6,383 bases of DNA from Sediminispirochaeta sp. (lineage in GTDB: Bacteria > Spirochaetota > Spirochaetia > DSM-16054 > Sediminispirochaetaceae): positions 1-6,383 of the forward strand of contig DSBN01000249.1 of NCBI GenBank assembly GCA_011046055.1, in the 5' to 3' direction. Shown here piece after piece: positions 6,269 to 6,383 of this stretch. A program made the translations under genes and the position numbers. The notes beneath the pieces are model-generated. The model saw only the letters and a program-made list of their open reading frames with translations, was not told the origin of the DNA and did not search any database. The stretch's first letter is position 1, and each line of letters opens with the position of its first letter.

Positions 6269-6312
6269 ATTCTCATTTTGGAAAGTGCACTTGCACTTTC
6301 CAAAATGAGAAT
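6269..6312. repeat. 44-bp palindrome with 21-bp perfect arms
   Basis: Arms 6269-6289 and 6292-6312 are exact reverse complements, separated only by the dinucleotide CT. The inner part reads GGAAAGTGCA then TGCACTTTCC, and the outer part TTCTCATTTT then AAAATGAGAA. As RNA it would be a very stable hairpin from either strand, but no T-run follows on either side, so it is not a classical intrinsic terminator. It could be a recombinase or replication site, a repetitive extragenic element, or a mobile-element end. CCAACAG occurs on both sides (6260-6266 and 6317-6323). Confidence 0.85.
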
Positions 6313-6355
6313 GCCTCCAACAGTTAGAAACACAAATTATTGCTATGCAAATGAA

Positions 6356-6376
6356 GCAAATTCTCAATTTGGAAGT
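6356..6376 (+). repeat. Degenerate third copy of the palindrome arm at the window edge
   Basis: GCAAATTCTCAATTTGGAAGT resembles the left flank and arm at 6266-6286 (GCAATTCTCATTTTGGAAAGT), differing by one substitution and two single-base gaps. It points to a repeated unit that may continue beyond the window. The rest of 6313-6355 is AT-rich with no gene that I can support. Confidence 0.6.
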
Positions 6377-6383
6377 CATTAGA

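Noticed and set aside
6279..6296. Sigma54-like promoter inside the palindrome (TTGG ... TTGCA)
   Set aside because: The GG-to-GC spacing is one base too long and the -24 box lacks GCAC. The resemblance follows from the palindrome itself.
6035..6379. 114-codon minus-strand frame spanning the palindrome region
   Set aside because: It overlaps the MoaD-like gene in another frame, runs through the palindrome, and its translation resembles no domain.
1..6383. CRISPR array, tRNA, rRNA or transposase gene
   Set aside because: No regularly spaced repeats, no cloverleaf-like segment and no transposase or integrase reading frame were seen.

Overview
The window is a GC-rich bacterial chromosomal segment of tightly packed metabolic genes with strong Shine-Dalgarno sites of the GAGGAG/AAGGAGG type and sigma70-like promoters. 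The gene mix (a malate/lactate-type dehydrogenase of the LDH2 family, a malic enzyme, glycerol kinase, a one-cluster ferredoxin, a CaCA antiporter and a MoaD/ThiS-like sulfur carrier) suggests an anaerobic or facultative bacterium. I cannot place it with confidence; Desulfobacterota, Spirochaetota or a Clostridia-like lineage would all fit.

Layout. Bases 1-1993 (+): the 3' two thirds of an LDH2-family dehydrogenase, then 11 nt later a short-form malic enzyme. The pair looks like a malate/pyruvate redox operon. Bases 1990-2802 (-): a DeoR/GlpR-type repressor that converges on the malic enzyme with a 4-bp overlap. Bases 2803-3067: a divergent regulatory region with a perfect 19-bp inverted repeat (arms 75 nt apart) and a textbook TTGACA-N17-TAGAAT promoter for glpK. 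Bases 3068-4585 (+): glycerol kinase. Bases 4672-4899 (+): a small, very acidic ferredoxin whose second cluster ligand position is Asp, followed by a good intrinsic terminator at 4937-4969. Bases 4994-5980 (+): a sodium/calcium-type exchanger with altered alpha-repeat motifs. Bases 5977-6210 (-): a 77-residue MoaD/ThiS-like protein ending in Gly-Gly-Gly, again converging with a 4-bp overlap, and probably read from a leaderless transcript. Bases 6211-6383: an AT-richer gene-free stretch with an operator-like dyad, a 44-bp near-perfect palindrome and a third degenerate copy of the palindrome arm at the window edge.

How the parts work together. The repressor is most simply read as the local regulator of glpK and of itself, using the inverted repeat as paired operators whose centres are 94 bp apart (about nine helical turns). 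The regulatory role is inferred from position only. The ferredoxin, exchanger and sulfur-carrier genes show no obvious pathway link to glycerol use. No new multi-gene defence or mobile system can be demonstrated. The least explained sequence is the repeat region at the right edge.
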